This document shows positions 8,144 to 15,957 of a stretch of 28,121 bases of DNA, piece after piece; position 1 is the stretch's first letter; every line of letters starts with the position of its first letter. This DNA is from JAFTYR01 sp964571375 (GTDB lineage Bacteria > Pseudomonadota > Gammaproteobacteria > Burkholderiales > Burkholderiaceae_F). A program made the translations under genes and the position numbers. The stretch covers positions 1-28,121 of the forward strand of contig CAZNBL010000015.1 of the NCBI GenBank assembly GCA_964571375.1, written 5' to 3'. The notes under the pieces were generated by a model that was given only the letters and a program-made list of their open reading frames with translations, was not told the origin of the DNA and ran no database searches.

Positions 8144-9169
8144 TTACACGATTACGACTTCGGGGTGAAGCGTAATACCGAAGCAGTTTTTGACGTGACG
8201 GCGCACGTCCTGAGCCATCGCATAGACTTCTTCGCCGTTGGCGCGGCCGTAGTTGACGATCACGAGCGGCTGACGCTCGTAGGTACCGACGTCGCCCATA
8301 CGGATACCCTTGAGGCCGGCATTGTCGATCAGCCAGGCGGCGGAAACCTTGACGGTACCGTCTTCCAAGGGATAGTGCGCCACATCGGGAGCACGCTTTT
8401 TCAGGGCTTCGAACGCTTCCTGAGTCAGCACCGGATTCTTAAAGAAACTGCCGGCGTTGCCGAGGCGCTGCGGGTTCGGAAGCTTGCGGCTTCTTAAAGC
8501 AACGACAGAGGCGAATACGTCTTCGACGATTAAGCGCGGCGGATGATAAGCATCGATTTCGCGCTTGAGATCGCCGTATTCGATAAGCGGCGTCCAGACC
8601 TTGGGCAGCTTAAAGAGAACGCTGGTGATGATGTACTTACGGTTTTCCGGCTTCTTGAAAATAGAAGTGCGGTAACCGAATTCACACTCTTCGGCAGAAA
8701 ATTCGACGATTTCACCTCTCTCAAGGTCGTAGCAGTGCAGCGAAGCGATACGCTCTGCCACTTCCAGACCGTAGGCGCCGATATTCTGAATCGGAGCGGC
8801 ACCGACCGTACCCGGAATCAGAGCAAGGTTTTCAAGCCCCAGGCGGCCGGCGTCGATCGTACGACGCACAAAGGTGTGCCAGGTTTCACCGGCAAACGCA
8901 CGGACAAAGTAATAATCTTCGTTTTCATCGGCGAATTCCACGCCGCGCATTTCCATCAGTACGATCAGACCTTCGTAGTCCTGACGGAAGAGAACATCGG
9001 AACCGCCGCCCAGAACCATGAACGGTTTTTCCGGATGGTGCGAGAGATATTCTCTTAATTCAACGAGCTGGTCCATATCCGTAATACGGACAAACTCCGC
9101 TGCTTTGGCGCTGACGCCGAAAGTATTGAACTTCTTTAACTGAATATCGCGAAGGATCTCCAGAGCCAT
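8144..9169 (-). CDS. murB: UDP-N-acetylenolpyruvoylglucosamine reductase
   Basis: The 341-residue cytoplasmic flavoprotein reduces UDP-GlcNAc-enolpyruvate to UDP-MurNAc with NADPH, the second committed step of peptidoglycan synthesis. Visible landmarks are NTFGVSAKA at the N-terminus, the FAD-binding MVLGGGSDVLF, IGAYGLEV, the YRTS arginine, the catalytic serine in GNAGSFFKNP, and the glutamate in HPEVVIV at the C-terminus. This is the E. coli-like type I enzyme by length. GGAAG about 6 nt before the ATG supports the start. It lies 14 bp after dxs and 3 bp before the kinase gene in one minus-strand operon. Confidence 0.96.
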   Translation of the reverse strand: MALEILRDIQLKKFNTFGVSAKAAEFVRITDMDQLVELREYLSHHPEKPFMVLGGGSDVLFRQDYEGLIVLMEMRGVEFADENEDYYFVRAFAGETWHTFVRRTIDAGRLGLENLALIPGTVGAAPIQNIGAYGLEVAERIASLHCYDLERGEIVEFSAEECEFGYRTSIFKKPENRKYIITSVLFKLPKVWTPLIEYGDLKREIDAYHPPRLIVEDVFASVVALRSRKLPNPQRLGNAGSFFKNPVLTQEAFEALKKRAPDVAHYPLEDGTVKVSAAWLIDNAGLKGIRMGDVGTYERQPLVIVNYGRANGEEVYAMAQDVRRHVKNCFGITLHPEVVIV

Positions 9170-9183
9170 TTCACTTCCCGTGG

Positions 9184-11064
9184 TTAATGAGTTTTTTCGG
9201 ATTCTGCCAGAGCGGCATTTACCCGTTCAAGTACGCTCGGCGCATCCATACCGCATTCGCGGAAAAGACTTGCCGTGTCGCCGTGATCGATGAAGCGGTC
9301 GGGCAGACCGATCTGAAGCGTACGCACGCTTCTTAGTCCTTCGGAGAGGACTTCGAGACAGGCGCTTCCTGCGCCGCCCATAACTGCATTTTCTTCCATC
9401 GTCACGATAAGATCGTGTTCGTCCGCCGCCTTGAGAATTGCCTCGCGGTCGATCGGCTTGATAAAGCGCATGTCGATGACTGTTGCGTCAAGCGTTTCGG
9501 CGACTTCATCGGCAATCGAAACCATCGAGCCGAATGCCAAGAACGCAACGCGACGGCCGGCAGCAGCTGCGCCCGTGCGGCGTACTCTGGCGCGGCCGAT
9601 CTCCAGAACTTCTCCGTCCCGCTCGACAGGAACACCCGGACCTTTGCCGCGCGGATAGCGGACCATAGCCGGCGCATTAAGCGCAAATCCGGTCGAAAGC
9701 ATGTGATAGCACTCGTTTTCGTCAGAGGGCGCCATGATCGTGAGATTCGGCACGCAACGCATGTACGAGAGATCGTATGCACCGTGATGCGTACAGCCGT
9801 CGGCTCCTACCAAACCGCCTCGGTCGATTGCAAAGAGTACCGGAAGATTCTGCAGACAGACGTCGTGCAAAATCTGGTCGTAAGCTCTCTGAGCAAATGT
9901 CGAATAGAAGGCTGCCACAGGCTTCATGCCCTGCTCGGCCAAGCCCGCAGCAAACGTTGCGGCATGCTGCTCGGCAATCGCCACATCAAAGAATCTTGTC
10001 GGGAAACGCTTCTGGAATTCAGCCAGCCCCGAACCTTCTTTCATCGCAGGCGTAATACCGATCAGGCGTTCTTCTTTTTCGGCAGCATCGCAGATCCACT
10101 CACCGAACACTTCGGTATAAGTCTTGGCATGGGGCTTCGGCGTAATACCGACCTTCACGTCAAAAGGAGAAATACCGTGGTACTTGGTGGGATTCTGTTC
10201 GGCAAGCTCGTAACCGTGACCCTTTTCCGTCACGATGTGCAGCACGAGCGGTCCCTGCAGATTCTTCATGTTCTGCAGTACCGGAATCAGCGCTTCGAGG
10301 TCGTGACCGTCGATCGGACCGTGATAATTCAGACCGAATTCTTCAAACAGCGTGGAGTTCGGAGCCACCCAGCCCTTGCTGTACTCCTCGGCTCTCTTGG
10401 TCATTTCAAAGAGCTTCGGGAAAGGCTTGACGATGGACTTACCGAGATCTCTTGCCTGAGCGTAGAACTTACCGCTCATCAGGCGTGTGAAGTGCTTGCT
10501 CAACGCACCGACCGCAGGAGAAATCGAGCAGTCGTTATCGTTGAGAATCACCAGCAGGCGGATATCCTTCATGTCGCCCGCATTGTTGAGCGCTTCAAAA
10601 GCCATACCCGCACTCATAGCGCCGTCACCGATTACGGCAACGTGACTGCGGGTGGTATTGCCCTGAGCACGCGAAGCAACCGCCATGCCGAGTGCGGCGG
10701 AAATCGACGTGGAAGAATGACCTGTACCGAAGCAGTCATACGGGCTTTCGCTTCTCTTCGGGAAGCCGCAGACACCGTGGTACTGACGAAGCGAGAACAT
10801 TTCGTCGCGGCGGCCGGTCAGAATCTTGTGCGCATAAGCCTGATGGCCGACGTCCCAGACAAGTTTGTCATCCGGAGTGTCGAATACGTAATGCACGGCA
10901 ATCGCAAGTTCGACGCAGCCCAAAGAGGAGGACAGGTGTCCGCCGGTCTGAGAGACCACTTCGATAATGTACTCACGCAATTCGCCCGCGAGCTGCTTGA
11001 GCTCGGGCATCTTCAGTTTCTTCAGATCGGCCGGTGAATTGACCGTTTTCAACAATTCGTACAT
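9184..11064 (-). CDS. dxs: 1-deoxy-D-xylulose-5-phosphate synthase
   Basis: The 626-residue thiamine-diphosphate enzyme joins pyruvate and glyceraldehyde 3-phosphate to start the MEP isoprenoid pathway and also supplies thiamine and pyridoxal synthesis. The TPP/Mg site is VIGDGAMSAGMAFEALNNAG with NDND after it. The substrate His is in GHSSTSISAALG, and the catalytic Glu is in AIAEQHAATFAAGLA. A transketolase C-terminal domain completes the normal length. It lies 6 bp after ispA; no strong ribosome binding site precedes the ATG, so translational coupling to ispA is likely. Confidence 0.97.
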   Translation of the reverse strand: MYELLKTVNSPADLKKLKMPELKQLAGELREYIIEVVSQTGGHLSSSLGCVELAIAVHYVFDTPDDKLVWDVGHQAYAHKILTGRRDEMFSLRQYHGVCGFPKRSESPYDCFGTGHSSTSISAALGMAVASRAQGNTTRSHVAVIGDGAMSAGMAFEALNNAGDMKDIRLLVILNDNDCSISPAVGALSKHFTRLMSGKFYAQARDLGKSIVKPFPKLFEMTKRAEEYSKGWVAPNSTLFEEFGLNYHGPIDGHDLEALIPVLQNMKNLQGPLVLHIVTEKGHGYELAEQNPTKYHGISPFDVKVGITPKPHAKTYTEVFGEWICDAAEKEERLIGITPAMKEGSGLAEFQKRFPTRFFDVAIAEQHAATFAAGLAEQGMKPVAAFYSTFAQRAYDQILHDVCLQNLPVLFAIDRGGLVGADGCTHHGAYDLSYMRCVPNLTIMAPSDENECYHMLSTGFALNAPAMVRYPRGKGPGVPVERDGEVLEIGRARVRRTGAAAAGRRVAFLAFGSMVSIADEVAETLDATVIDMRFIKPIDREAILKAADEHDLIVTMEENAVMGGAGSACLEVLSEGLRSVRTLQIGLPDRFIDHGDTASLFRECGMDAPSVLERVNAALAESEKTH

Positions 11065-11070
11065 AGCGTA

Positions 11071-11973
11071 TCAATAGGTGCGCTTAACAACGTACTCGGC
11101 AATTTCAGAAAGTCTGCGGGTCTTCTGACGAAGGCCGTACGGCAAAATTTCCAGAGCGGCAATAGCATTGTGATACTGCTCGTCGGCCATTTCCTTGGCT
11201 TTGTGCAGACCGAAAATCGACACATAGGTCGGCTTGTCGTCCTTGGCGTCTTTACCCGCGGTCTTGCCGAGAGTCTGAGTATCTTCGGTGACGTCAAGAA
11301 TATCGTCGACGATCTGGAATGCCAGACCGATTGCCTGACCGTAACGGCTCAATGCGCAGATAAGATCCGACGAAATATACTTTGCCTGGCCGCTCCATGC
11401 ACCCATCAGAACAGCAGCTTTGAGAAGAGCACCTGTCTTCATCGAATGCATGCGCTGCAGGGATGCGAGATCCATCTTCTTGCCGACGTTTTCAAGGTCG
11501 ATTGCCTGACCGCCGCACATACCGTTGGTCGAAGCGGCTTCGGCAAGGATACGCATAAGGCTTAAGCGCTGTGCATCGGGAAGATTCATTCTTGCAAGCA
11601 GCAGGAAGGCTTCCGGCTGCAGAGCGTCGCCCGCAAGCATAGCCATCGCTTCGCCGTACTTGGCGTGTGCGGTCGGCTTGCCGTGACGCAGCATATCGTT
11701 GTCCATGCACGGCAAATCATCATGTACGAGCGAGTAGCTGTGTACACATTCGACAGCAAGGGCAGCAAGGTCGGCGCATGCCGGATCTGCTTCGGTTACT
11801 TCGGAAGCCGCATAGACCAGAAGCGGTCGTACACGCTTGCCTCCGCCGATCACGGAATAACGCATCGCCTCATGCAGTTTGCTGGGAATCTCATCCTGCG
11901 CCGGCAGGTAATCATCGGCCACCACGTCTACGTGGATCTGCTTGGCCTTAATCCAATCTTCAAAATCTGGCAT
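11071..11973 (-). CDS. ispA: Polyprenyl synthetase, probable farnesyl diphosphate synthase
   Basis: The 300-residue protein condenses IPP with DMAPP and then GPP to give farnesyl diphosphate, the precursor of undecaprenyl phosphate, quinones and others. The first aspartate-rich motif is LVHDDLPCMDNDMLRHGKPT and the second is FQIVDDILDVTED. GGGKRVRPLLVYAA near the N-terminus is the IPP-binding region. The size and the neighbours xseB and dxs match the standard proteobacterial ispA arrangement. The start overlaps the end of xseB by 14 bp. Confidence 0.95.
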   Translation of the reverse strand: MPDFEDWIKAKQIHVDVVADDYLPAQDEIPSKLHEAMRYSVIGGGKRVRPLLVYAASEVTEADPACADLAALAVECVHSYSLVHDDLPCMDNDMLRHGKPTAHAKYGEAMAMLAGDALQPEAFLLLARMNLPDAQRLSLMRILAEAASTNGMCGGQAIDLENVGKKMDLASLQRMHSMKTGALLKAAVLMGAWSGQAKYISSDLICALSRYGQAIGLAFQIVDDILDVTEDTQTLGKTAGKDAKDDKPTYVSIFGLHKAKEMADEQYHNAIAALEILPYGLRQKTRRLSEIAEYVVKRTY

Positions 11974-12226
11974 CGTCCGTATCTGCTTTGAGGCTGTCGC
12001 CGGTCAGTTCCGAGAGTTCTCCGTCAAGCTTCTGAATCTTTCTCTGTGCGGTATCGAGAAGCTTGCGGCAGTGCTTGCTGAGTTCGACGCCTCTGGCGTA
12101 CACCTCGACGGTTTCACTCAGCGGCAGACCGCCCTGCCCCATCTTGGCAGAGATATCTTCAAGCTCAGAAAGAGCCTCTTCAAATGTCATTTCCTTAACG
12201 GGTCTGACCTTGACCGGTATTTCCAT
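11960..12226 (-). CDS. xseB: Exodeoxyribonuclease VII small subunit
   Basis: The 88-residue protein carries the XseB core FEEALSELEDISAKM and LSETVEVYARGVELSKHCRKLLDTAQRKI, a helical hairpin. It pairs with XseA to degrade single-stranded DNA into oligonucleotides; xseA is not in the window. It is the first gene of the xseB-ispA-dxs-murB-kinase-regulator run. The ATG at 12226 has only a weak ribosome binding site. An internal ATG at residue 13 has AAGGAA too close to it, so the longer form is kept. Confidence 0.93.
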   Translation of the reverse strand: MEIPVKVRPVKEMTFEEALSELEDISAKMGQGGLPLSETVEVYARGVELSKHCRKLLDTAQRKIQKLDGELSELTGDSLKADTDDARF

Positions 12227-12315
12227 ACGCTGTTTCTATAAAAAAAATTGCAACATCAGCTCTGCCCGCCTCGGTGATACCCGAATTGCGGATACAGAGA
12301 TGACAATTATTCCGC

Positions 12316-12321
12316 ATTATA
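12316..12321 (-). promoter_or_regulatory. Probable -10 box of the xseB-ispA-dxs operon
   Basis: A consensus TATAAT lies on the minus strand about 90 bp before the xseB start. No good -35 hexamer is found at 16-18 nt (CGTCGC at 17), so the promoter is either weak or activator-dependent. The divergent 12227-12468 region holds no gene. Confidence 0.45.
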
Positions 12322-12468
12322 AAATTATTCGAATACCCGCGACGAGCCGATTCGTGGCAAAAATAACAAAGTTGTTTCTGCCGTTACGCTTTTCTCTTTT
12401 ACGCACCCCCTGTATCGCAGGATGCACCCCATTGTAGAATGAGCTGTTCCTCGCAAAGGAGAAGTCCC

Positions 12469-13332
12469 TTGATTTTCACTACCGTTATCACGCCCGCCGA
12501 ACTCTACACGCTGATTCAAAATGAAAAGCAGTGCGGCAGCGACTCCCTTCTCATCCTTGATTGCCGAAGCAGCCTCACCGATCCCGATATCGGCAGCAGA
12601 CTCTATGACGAAAAGCACATCCCGCTTGCGAGATACGTTCACTTCGACCGCATGACGAGCGGCAAAGTCTCGCACGGTACAGGACGCCATCCGATGCCGG
12701 AAAAAGAAGTCTTTATCGAAGCTATGCGCTCCCTCGGTGTCGGCAACAACCGTCAGGTCGTGATTTACGATCAGGGCGGTCTCGGTTTTGCGCCACGCCT
12801 CTGGTATCAGCTTCGATGGGCGGGTTACGAAAAGGTCGCCGTGCTCGACGGCGGCTTCAAGGCCTGGGACAACGGCTGGAGACCGGTCACCAAAGAAGTG
12901 CCGGCAGAGGTTTCTTCCGACTGGAGCGGCGGCACATCGCTTGAAACGCCGGTTGAAATGCCTGAATTGCAGAAAAATCTCGAAGACCGCAGATTCCTTA
13001 TCGTCGACGCCCGTCCCGTCTCGCGCTTCCACGGTGAAAACGAGACCATCGACCATAAGGCCGGTCACATCCCGGGCTCTGTCGCCCGATGCGGCTCCGA
13101 GAACCTTACCGAAGAAGGCCGCTTAAAGAGCGCGAAGGTTTTAAGAGATGAATGGCTTGCCGTTCTTGACGGCCGCAAGCCCAGCGAGATCGTTCACTCC
13201 TGCGGCTCGGGTGTGAATGCCTGCTTAAATCTTCTCGCGATGGATTACTGCGGTCTTTTCGGCGCGCATCTCTATCCCGGCTCCTGGAGCCAGTGGATCG
13301 ACTTTGAAGAAAATCCTGTCGAAGTACCGTAA
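12469..13332 (+). CDS. sseA: Sulfurtransferase, 3-mercaptopyruvate type (tandem rhodanese)
   Basis: The 287-residue protein has two rhodanese domains. The first, inactive one includes ILDCRSSLTDPD and VVIYDQGGLGFAPRLWYQLRW. The second carries the active loop CGSGVNA, with Cys245 as the persulfide-forming residue. A CGSGV loop is typical of 3-mercaptopyruvate sulfurtransferase rather than thiosulfate sulfurtransferase. The start chosen is the TTG at 12469, because AAAGGAGAAG ends about 5 nt before it. The ATG 30 bp further upstream has no ribosome binding site and would add 10 residues in front of the conserved region. It is monocistronic and convergent with the ZIP transporter gene. A possible -10 box, TAGAAT, lies at 12435. 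Confidence 0.88.
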   Translation: MIFTTVITPAELYTLIQNEKQCGSDSLLILDCRSSLTDPDIGSRLYDEKHIPLARYVHFDRMTSGKVSHGTGRHPMPEKEVFIEAMRSLGVGNNRQVVIYDQGGLGFAPRLWYQLRWAGYEKVAVLDGGFKAWDNGWRPVTKEVPAEVSSDWSGGTSLETPVEMPELQKNLEDRRFLIVDARPVSRFHGENETIDHKAGHIPGSVARCGSENLTEEGRLKSAKVLRDEWLAVLDGRKPSEIVHSCGSGVNACLNLLAMDYCGLFGAHLYPGSWSQWIDFEENPVEVP

Positions 13333-13346
13333 AAACACATCAAAGC

Positions 13347-13378
13347 AAAAGAGGAAGCCTTAAAAAGCTTCCTCTTTT
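13347..13378. terminator. Bidirectional terminator between sseA and the ZIP transporter gene
   Basis: AAAAGAGGAAGC (13347-13358) pairs perfectly with GCTTCCTCTTTT (13367-13378). The A- and T-rich ends give a U-tract on both strands. Confidence 0.85.
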
Positions 13379-13395
13379 ACTTTATTGAAATTCAA

Positions 13396-14136
13396 TCAAT
13401 GATGATGGCCTTCGAGGCCGCCGGTTGCAACCAGCGCAATCGCCACACCGACCAGAATGAAAAAGAGCTGAACCCAGAAGTTCTTGTCGCTCTTGCGGTT
13501 GATTTCCGGCATCAGGTCGGAAAGCGCAATATAGATAAAGCTCGAAGCGGCTACCGCAAAGGCGTACGGCATCAGCCACTCGACGCGGTCCAGGAGAAAA
13601 TAGCCGACGATACCGCCCGCAATCGACGTAAAGCCCGAAATCATGTTGTAGAGCATGGCTTTGGCTTTGCTGTAACCGCTGTGCAGCAGGATAAAGAAGT
13701 CGCCCACTTCCTGCGGGATTTCATGCGCCATGATGGCAAGCGCCGTCACCCAGCCGAGATTGCTGTTGGCCATAAAGGCGCTCGCAATCAGAAGACCGTC
13801 GGTGAAGTTATGGAACGCATCTCCGAGCAAAATAGCCTGACCGCCTCTGCCGTGATGTTCGCCCGGTGCATCGTCTTTATGTACGTAACGCTCGAGCGCG
13901 AAAAGCAGCAGTACGCTTACCAGCATGGTCCAGCCGACGGACACGCTCTGCTCATGCACTTCGAATGCTTCGGGCATCAGATGCGTAAAGGCCACGGCCA
14001 GCAGAAGACCGGCTGACAGACAGATCATCTTCGTCAGATAGCGGCCCATGAGCTTGAAGCTCAGTGCACCCGCAATTCCGATCGACAGAACGGTCAGAAG
14101 CAGCGTGGCAAGAATAATTTCTAAAAGAATCGGCAT
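13396..14136 (-). CDS. ZIP-family divalent metal transporter
   Basis: The 246-residue membrane protein has about eight hydrophobic segments and carries the two ZIP metal-site motifs, HNFTDG in segment 4 and HEIPQE in segment 5. A His-rich loop (GEHHGRGG) precedes segment 4 and the protein ends in three histidines. ZIP proteins import Zn, Fe, Mn or related ions; the ion here cannot be told. The start is either ATG at 14136 (chosen) or TTG six bases upstream; neither has a clear ribosome binding site. It lies downstream of the SDR gene with a gap of about 45 bp and no terminator between, so co-transcription from orn is possible. Confidence 0.88.
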   Translation of the reverse strand: MPILLEIILATLLLTVLSIGIAGALSFKLMGRYLTKMICLSAGLLLAVAFTHLMPEAFEVHEQSVSVGWTMLVSVLLLFALERYVHKDDAPGEHHGRGGQAILLGDAFHNFTDGLLIASAFMANSNLGWVTALAIMAHEIPQEVGDFFILLHSGYSKAKAMLYNMISGFTSIAGGIVGYFLLDRVEWLMPYAFAVAASSFIYIALSDLMPEINRKSDKNFWVQLFFILVGVAIALVATGGLEGHHH

Positions 14137-14181
14137 ATTCAATTCAATAAACTAGTCGGCGGAGCCTTTCGGCGCTTCCCC

Positions 14182-15156
14182 TTAATCGCTTCCGAGCACT
14201 TTGCGGCGGCCCCAGGCGCGGCGGAATGCTTCCTCGGTGGATACCGGCGGTTCCCAGCCGAGCAGCAGTTTGGCCTTCTGCTTGTCCACCACCATACTGC
14301 CGAAGAAGAAATCTTCCCAAGCCTGGCGTCCGATATAGCTGTTAAAAAGCTTTAAGAGCGTTACCGGGAAGCCCCAGAGACAGCAAAAACGCCGTCCGGT
14401 CCCGGCAAAAAGCTTGAACATTTCCAAAGTAGAAAGCGCAGCGGTGTCGCTTACCAGGAACAGTTCGCCCGCAGCTTCCTTTTTCTCAATGCAGACACGG
14501 ATGAAATCCGTAAGATTGTCGATCGCAATGATGCTGCGCTTATTGTGCTTGGCCCAGCGAAGCGGCAGCGGCAGACTGTAGCGCACCATTGTACGGATGA
14601 CGCCCATCAGCCCCTTGCATTCGGGACCGTAGACAGTCGGCACACGCACAATCACCACTTCAAGACCGGTTTCGCGGCTGATCTTCCAGAGCTCGTCTTC
14701 GGCTTCGAGCATCGAAATGCCGAAGGAGAGCTTGGGGCGCGGCATGGAATCCGGGAAGAACTTGCGTCCCGGCGGCGTCACCTCGCCGTTGGCGGCAGTG
14801 GAGCTCACGAAAATGAAGCGCTTGACGCCCGCCAAATGGGCTTGTCTCGCCATATAGGCAGTGCCGAGCACATTGACCCTGCGGTAGGCATTCTGATCGA
14901 TCCAGCCCTGACTGCGGCGCGGAGAAATCATCGCCGCGCAGTCGACGACGACATCGCACCCTTTGAAGATATGCGAATAATCCGGGTGATCTTCGAGATT
15001 ACCGGCCTTGAAGACTTCGAGCTCCTTGCACTGCAGCACGGAACCGTGGCGCGCGCTGGCGCTGACAACAAACTCCTCCGGATGCTTCATAAGCTCCGTG
15101 ATCAGGGCGTTGCCGATGTAGCCGTTGGCTCCGGTGACAAGTACTTTACGCTTCAA
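14182..15156 (-). CDS. Extended SDR (NAD-dependent epimerase/dehydratase-like) protein with altered catalytic dyad
   Basis: The 324-residue protein has an N-terminal Rossmann nucleotide-binding motif, VTGANGYIG, a DxxD-like DVVDCAAM strand and FVSSTAANGE, all as in extended SDR enzymes acting on nucleotide sugars or lipids. The usual YxxxK active site is replaced by Phe145 and Met149 in SFGISMLEAE, so normal SDR proton transfer is not expected. The substrate is unknown. The start is a TTG at 15156, placed because the Rossmann strand begins two residues later and an in-frame stop lies 42 bp upstream; no good ribosome binding site is visible. It sits 60 bp after orn and before the ZIP gene. Confidence 0.82.
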   Translation of the reverse strand: MKRKVLVTGANGYIGNALITELMKHPEEFVVSASARHGSVLQCKELEVFKAGNLEDHPDYSHIFKGCDVVVDCAAMISPRRSQGWIDQNAYRRVNVLGTAYMARQAHLAGVKRFIFVSSTAANGEVTPPGRKFFPDSMPRPKLSFGISMLEAEDELWKISRETGLEVVIVRVPTVYGPECKGLMGVIRTMVRYSLPLPLRWAKHNKRSIIAIDNLTDFIRVCIEKKEAAGELFLVSDTAALSTLEMFKLFAGTGRRFCCLWGFPVTLLKLFNSYIGRQAWEDFFFGSMVVDKQKAKLLLGWEPPVSTEEAFRRAWGRRKVLGSD

Positions 15157-15216
15157 TTGATTGACCGGTAAAAAGGAAAACTCAAAAGAAAAAGTTTAAC
15201 AGCTCGGGTTCCGGCC

Positions 15217-15802
15217 TTAAATATTCATGACGTTCTTGCGGTAGAACTTCATTTCGGCGATCGAATCATGAATATCGGAGAGCGCTTCGTGCTNNNNNNN
15301 NNNCTTCGTGCTTGCTGCTCTTCTGGTACTTCTTCAGTGTTTCGGGAGACCAGCGCTTGACGACTTCCTTGAACGAAGAAACGTCGAGGTTTCGGTAATG
15401 GAAGAAGCTTTCGAGCTTCGGCATCCAGCGGGCCATGAAACGTCTGTCCTGACCGATCGAATTGCCGCAGAGCGGGCTCTTGCCGGCAGGAACGTACTGA
15501 GCGAAGAACTTCAAAAGTTCTTCTTCTGCAGCGGCTTCGTCCATCGTACTCTCAGAGACGCGCTTGACCAGACCGGAGCGGGTATGGGTGGCGATGTTCC
15601 AGGCGTCCATCGTGCTCATGGTGTATTCGTCCTGATGGACGGCGATCACGGGACCTTCGGCAATGATATTTAACTCGGGGTCGGTCACAACCGCCGCAAT
15701 TTCAATAATGCGGTTGACCTCGGGCTGAAGACCGGTCATTTCCAGGTCCATCCAGATCAGGTTGTTTTCGTTGAAGTGTTCGCTTCTTTCTGTTGCGTTC
15801 AT
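15217..15802 (-). CDS. orn: Oligoribonuclease, interrupted by an assembly gap
   Basis: This is a DEDDh 3'-5' exoribonuclease that degrades nanoRNA and linear dinucleotides such as pGpG. The motifs are IWMDLEMTGL (Asp, Glu), GNSIGQDRRFM (Asp) and, after the gap, HEALSDIHDS with the last Asp. Ten Ns at 15294-15303 sit between two copies of the same 9 bases. Collapsing the duplicate plus Ns (19 bp) restores one frame ending KFYRKNVMNI and a TAA at 15219-15217. As assembled, the frame is falsely shifted after KSSKHE. The ATG at 15802 is preferred over an upstream TTG because GGAGAG lies 8 nt before it. Confidence 0.93.
15285..15312. other. Scaffold gap flanked by a 9-bp duplicate (assembly join)
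   Basis: CTTCGTGCT occurs at 15285-15293, then 10 Ns, then CTTCGTGCT again at 15304-15312. Because one copy alone restores the orn reading frame, the two contigs overlap and the Ns are an artefact, not missing sequence. Confidence 0.9.
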
Positions 15803-15957
15803 TACCAATACTCTCCGCAGATATCAATAGTTGCCGTGATTTTAAATCTCTTTTGCCTTCTGCACGCGCACGGATGTAATTTCAGTCGAAATCACCTCGC
15901 ATAAAACATAAATGAATACTAAAATTTAAAGATTGCCTACCGAAACCCTGAGGATTT

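Noticed and set aside
9415..11037. 540-codon open frame on the plus strand opposite dxs
   Set aside because: It is fully antisense to an unmistakable dxs, has low-complexity Arg/His/Val-rich composition and no family resemblance. It arises from codon bias of the real gene.
12435..12440. TAGAAT as sseA promoter
   Set aside because: A plausible -10 box, but no -35 box at 16-18 nt; not listed as a feature of its own.
12439..12468. ATG start for the sulfurtransferase 30 bp upstream
   Set aside because: No ribosome binding site precedes it, whereas AAAGGAG is correctly placed before the TTG at 12469, where the conserved protein begins.
15173..15187. 15-bp match AAGGAAAACTCAAAA shared with 181-195
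   Set aside because: An A-rich 15-mer in two unrelated contexts, one between minus-strand genes; it does not extend further and is probably chance.
15294..15303. orn as a frameshifted pseudogene
   Set aside because: The frameshift disappears when the duplicated 9 bp and the Ns are removed; the complete C-terminus is present.
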